From assembly GCF_000189635.1 (NCBI RefSeq), contig NW_002476164.1, forward strand, positions 1 through 64,000: a DNA stretch of 64,000 bases. The letters are read 5' to 3'. Under the pieces are notes generated by a model, which saw only the letters and a program-made list of their open reading frames with translations, was not told the origin of the DNA and made no database searches. The stretch is from Tetrahymena thermophila SB210. Taxonomy: Eukaryota; Ciliophora; Oligohymenophorea; Hymenostomatida; Tetrahymenidae. Shown one piece after another: positions 61,835 through 64,000 of this stretch (position 1 is the stretch's first letter; the number at the start of each line of letters is the position of its first letter). The position numbers were made by a program, and so were the translations under genes.

Positions 61835-64000
61835 TTTATTAATATTTATATTTTTATTGTAAATTTACCTTTTTTAATTTATATTTTAATGCTATATCTT
61901 AAATATTGTTTTTCTACTTAGAATAATTATCTTATTGTATAATAGAATATTTCTACACAGTTATAAGGATTAAAAAAGTTGATAATAATTAATTATTTAT
62001 AAATCAGTAGTGATAAAATTTATCAGAATCTACTTTAAAGAGGATTAATTTGTTTATTTGTTTAATTATTTTGCTAATGAATAAGTAGTGTCAAATTTCT
62101 TATAAATTTTAACAAAAAATTATTTCGTTATAACATTTATCTAAATTAAGCACTAAATTTATTTTATTTGATGAGAAGTTTTATTCAAATAGCAATTTTC
62201 ATTTTTTTTGAGATTACAGTTTACATATCAATCCATTATTATAAATGATACTTTTAAGTACAGATCTTAAAACGTTTAAATTAAACTAGAATAAAAAAAT
62301 CCGTTTAAAATAATATGTTACACATTTTTAGATTCTAAAAAATTATTTTTTTATTTTAAAATAAATTTTGACAGCAAATTTTTTGTTTATTTTTGAACAC
62401 ATAAGCTTTAACTAATTTTTAAGATTTTATGTTTTTAATACATGGATTAGTTGAAAGGCTAATTATTTATAAAGCCTTTTTTAATTATAATAAAAAATAT
62501 ATAATAGAAAATAATAAAATATGTTCATTTAATCTTTGAATTAAAAAAGTTTATTTGACTAATTTTAAATATATCAAACCCTCAAAATTTGATTTTTTAT
62601 TTTTTGATTTACTACTCTGTAAACCATTTAGATTGTTACAATATTTCAATATTTAAAGTAATTGAATTTAAATAAAAAAAATAACCTAATCTATAAAACA
62701 GAAAGAAATATGGTTAATCTAAAAATAAAATATGTTTAAATTTGTAAATGATAAAAATTGTTCTTAATAGAAGACTACTTAAATTTCTTTTTTTACAAAA
62801 ATTTTAAAATGGCTTATTCTATTATCAAATATTTTTATATTAAGATAAAATTGAAAGATATAAACTCTTATCGTTTGTTATACTATTAGTGTTTAATATC
62901 AATATTGTGTAGATATCGTATTATATTAATTTATTATTCAATATTATTAACTAAGGTTGTTACTTTAGTTAATTAATACATCTATTAATACGATGATCAA
63001 TTAGAAAAAATTATTAACAGATATTACTAATTAAATATAAAACGAACTATTTACTATCTATTCTTAAAAGAATAGATTAAAATCTTAAATAAAAAATTTA
63101 TAAAATAGACAACTAATTATTTCTTCTTTCTACTTGCTATATAATTCTAAAAAATTCTAGTTTTTTTGTAAAATCAGTATAAGAAATAATATTTATATCT
63201 TATATTTGTACCCATTTTTAGAGTTTTAAATATTTACTTTAATTTTACTTCATTAAACTAATCATAGTCCCTCTTTTTAATTATGAAATACTAACTTCTT
63301 TTAATATTTTTTAAGAATTTGTTTAAAATGAGAGAGCGAAAATTAGTGCTCATTATTAATTAAAGAAAATAATATTTTTTACTTTATATCTATATATATT
63401 CAAACTAGTAAAAAATCCTTTCTTAATTACGAAATAAAATTTATTATTAATAAGTCATACTGTAATCCAGATAATATGAATCATCAAATAAATAAGTAAT
63501 GCGTATTTTTAAGATGATAAATTAATTAATTATCAAACTAACTAATTATTTTAAAACAAAAGAAATTTAAAATTATTGTAAATGTCAATTATATTTTTAA
63601 CCTTTTATATTTTAAAAATGACATTTATTTATATTAAATTATAAAATTTAATATCTTTTATTAGTCCTTACAAATAATATTTTATATTTTATTATTAATT
63701 AATTAATTAAATGGCATTATTTTTTTCATTTAAAATGTTGAAAATAGATAGAATCAAAATAATTAAAACTTTATCTTTTAATTATTTTTAATTTTATTTT
63801 CTATTATAAATTTCATTATAACAAAAATAAAAAATATTTACTTAATATAATTAAATAAATAAAATTTGTATTCACATTTCAAAAAATAGAATAGAACCTT
63901 TCCATTATATTACTATTAAATTATTAGCTTGGTTGAAGCTTTTCTAAAATGCCTATTATTAATTTTTGATTCAATTATTAAAGCATTTATTATTTATCAT
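61835..64000. other. Intergenic region upstream of transporter E to the window end
   Basis: To about 62540 it resembles the upstream region of transporter C, which marks the far part of the duplicated block. Beyond that it is plain AT-rich DNA with no coding region recognised. Confidence 0.55.

Larger units (their letters stand above)
50031..62640. repeat. Segmental duplication: block 1 (~50031-55920) and block 2 (~55922-62640)
   Basis: The order of similar parts is the same in both blocks: B 3' spacer (50031-50862 / 55922-56747), B upstream spacer (52560-53090 / 59300-59850), C or E gene (53477-55072 / 60251-61834), and C or E upstream spacer (55110-55800 / 61840-62540). Only the gene between the first two parts differs (B in block 1, the C-like D in block 2). 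This supports duplication of a two-gene block followed by replacement of one gene. Confidence 0.8.

Noticed and set aside
1-64000. CRISPR array, tRNA/rRNA genes, telomere repeats, chromosome breakage sequence, transposase or reverse transcriptase genes
   Set aside because: Looked for direct-repeat/spacer patterns, tRNA T-loop signatures, GGGGTT repeats, the 15-bp breakage motif and mobile-element protein motifs; none was seen. The LRR array repeats are exons and introns, not CRISPR repeats.

Overview
This window looks like macronuclear DNA of a Tetrahymena-type ciliate, most likely Tetrahymena itself. The sequence is extremely AT-rich. Conserved proteins can only be read through if TAA and TAG are glutamine and TGA is the only stop. 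The clearest proof is the PP5 phosphatase, where the family motif NYCDQMGN has its Gln encoded by TAA (26755-26757). Introns are AT-rich with GT...AG ends, and many genes are invisible to a standard-code ORF search. I translated with this code by hand; exon junctions are inferred from frame, splice sites and family alignment.

Layout. 1-4.6 kb (+): 3' part of a leucine-rich-repeat gene in which almost every exon is one 90-nt repeat. The exon plus its intron is tandemly amplified about every 320 bp, and the array is broken by an unrelated 0.7 kb stretch that starts with a G-rich motif. 6.5-7.2 kb and 13.0-14.05 kb (+): two GPI-type, cysteine-rich immobilization-antigen (surface coat) genes. 15.4-19.1 kb (-): phosphatidylinositol-phosphate kinase with a very long Q/N-rich N-terminus. 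19.5-21.7 kb (-): EF-hand protein. 24.4-27.0 kb (+): PP5 with TPR repeats, 8 exons. 29.4-31.0 kb (+): SLC35F6-like transporter. 31.5-42.6 kb (-): a novel 372-aa protein, a four-TM protein, the copper chaperone COX17 (62 aa), a 568-aa acidic low-complexity protein, a 194-aa membrane protein and a 644-aa orphan. 43.3-47.2 kb (-): a 1317-aa protein that joins an N-terminal protein kinase domain to a C-terminal polytopic membrane domain. 47.7-61.8 kb (-): five tandem sugar-transporter-like MFS genes (called A-E here).

The transporter cluster has a readable history. A block carrying genes B and C was duplicated to give the block carrying D and E. The gene in D's slot was then overwritten by C-like sequence, with an E-like tract inside it. 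The LRR cassette array, the internal 138-bp repeats of the second surface antigen and the transporter cluster are three separate cases of recent local amplification. No single operon-like system links the genes; signalling (PIP kinase, EF-hand, PP5, membrane kinase), surface coat and membrane transport are the common themes. No tRNA, rRNA, CRISPR array, transposon ORF, telomere repeat or chromosome breakage sequence was seen.
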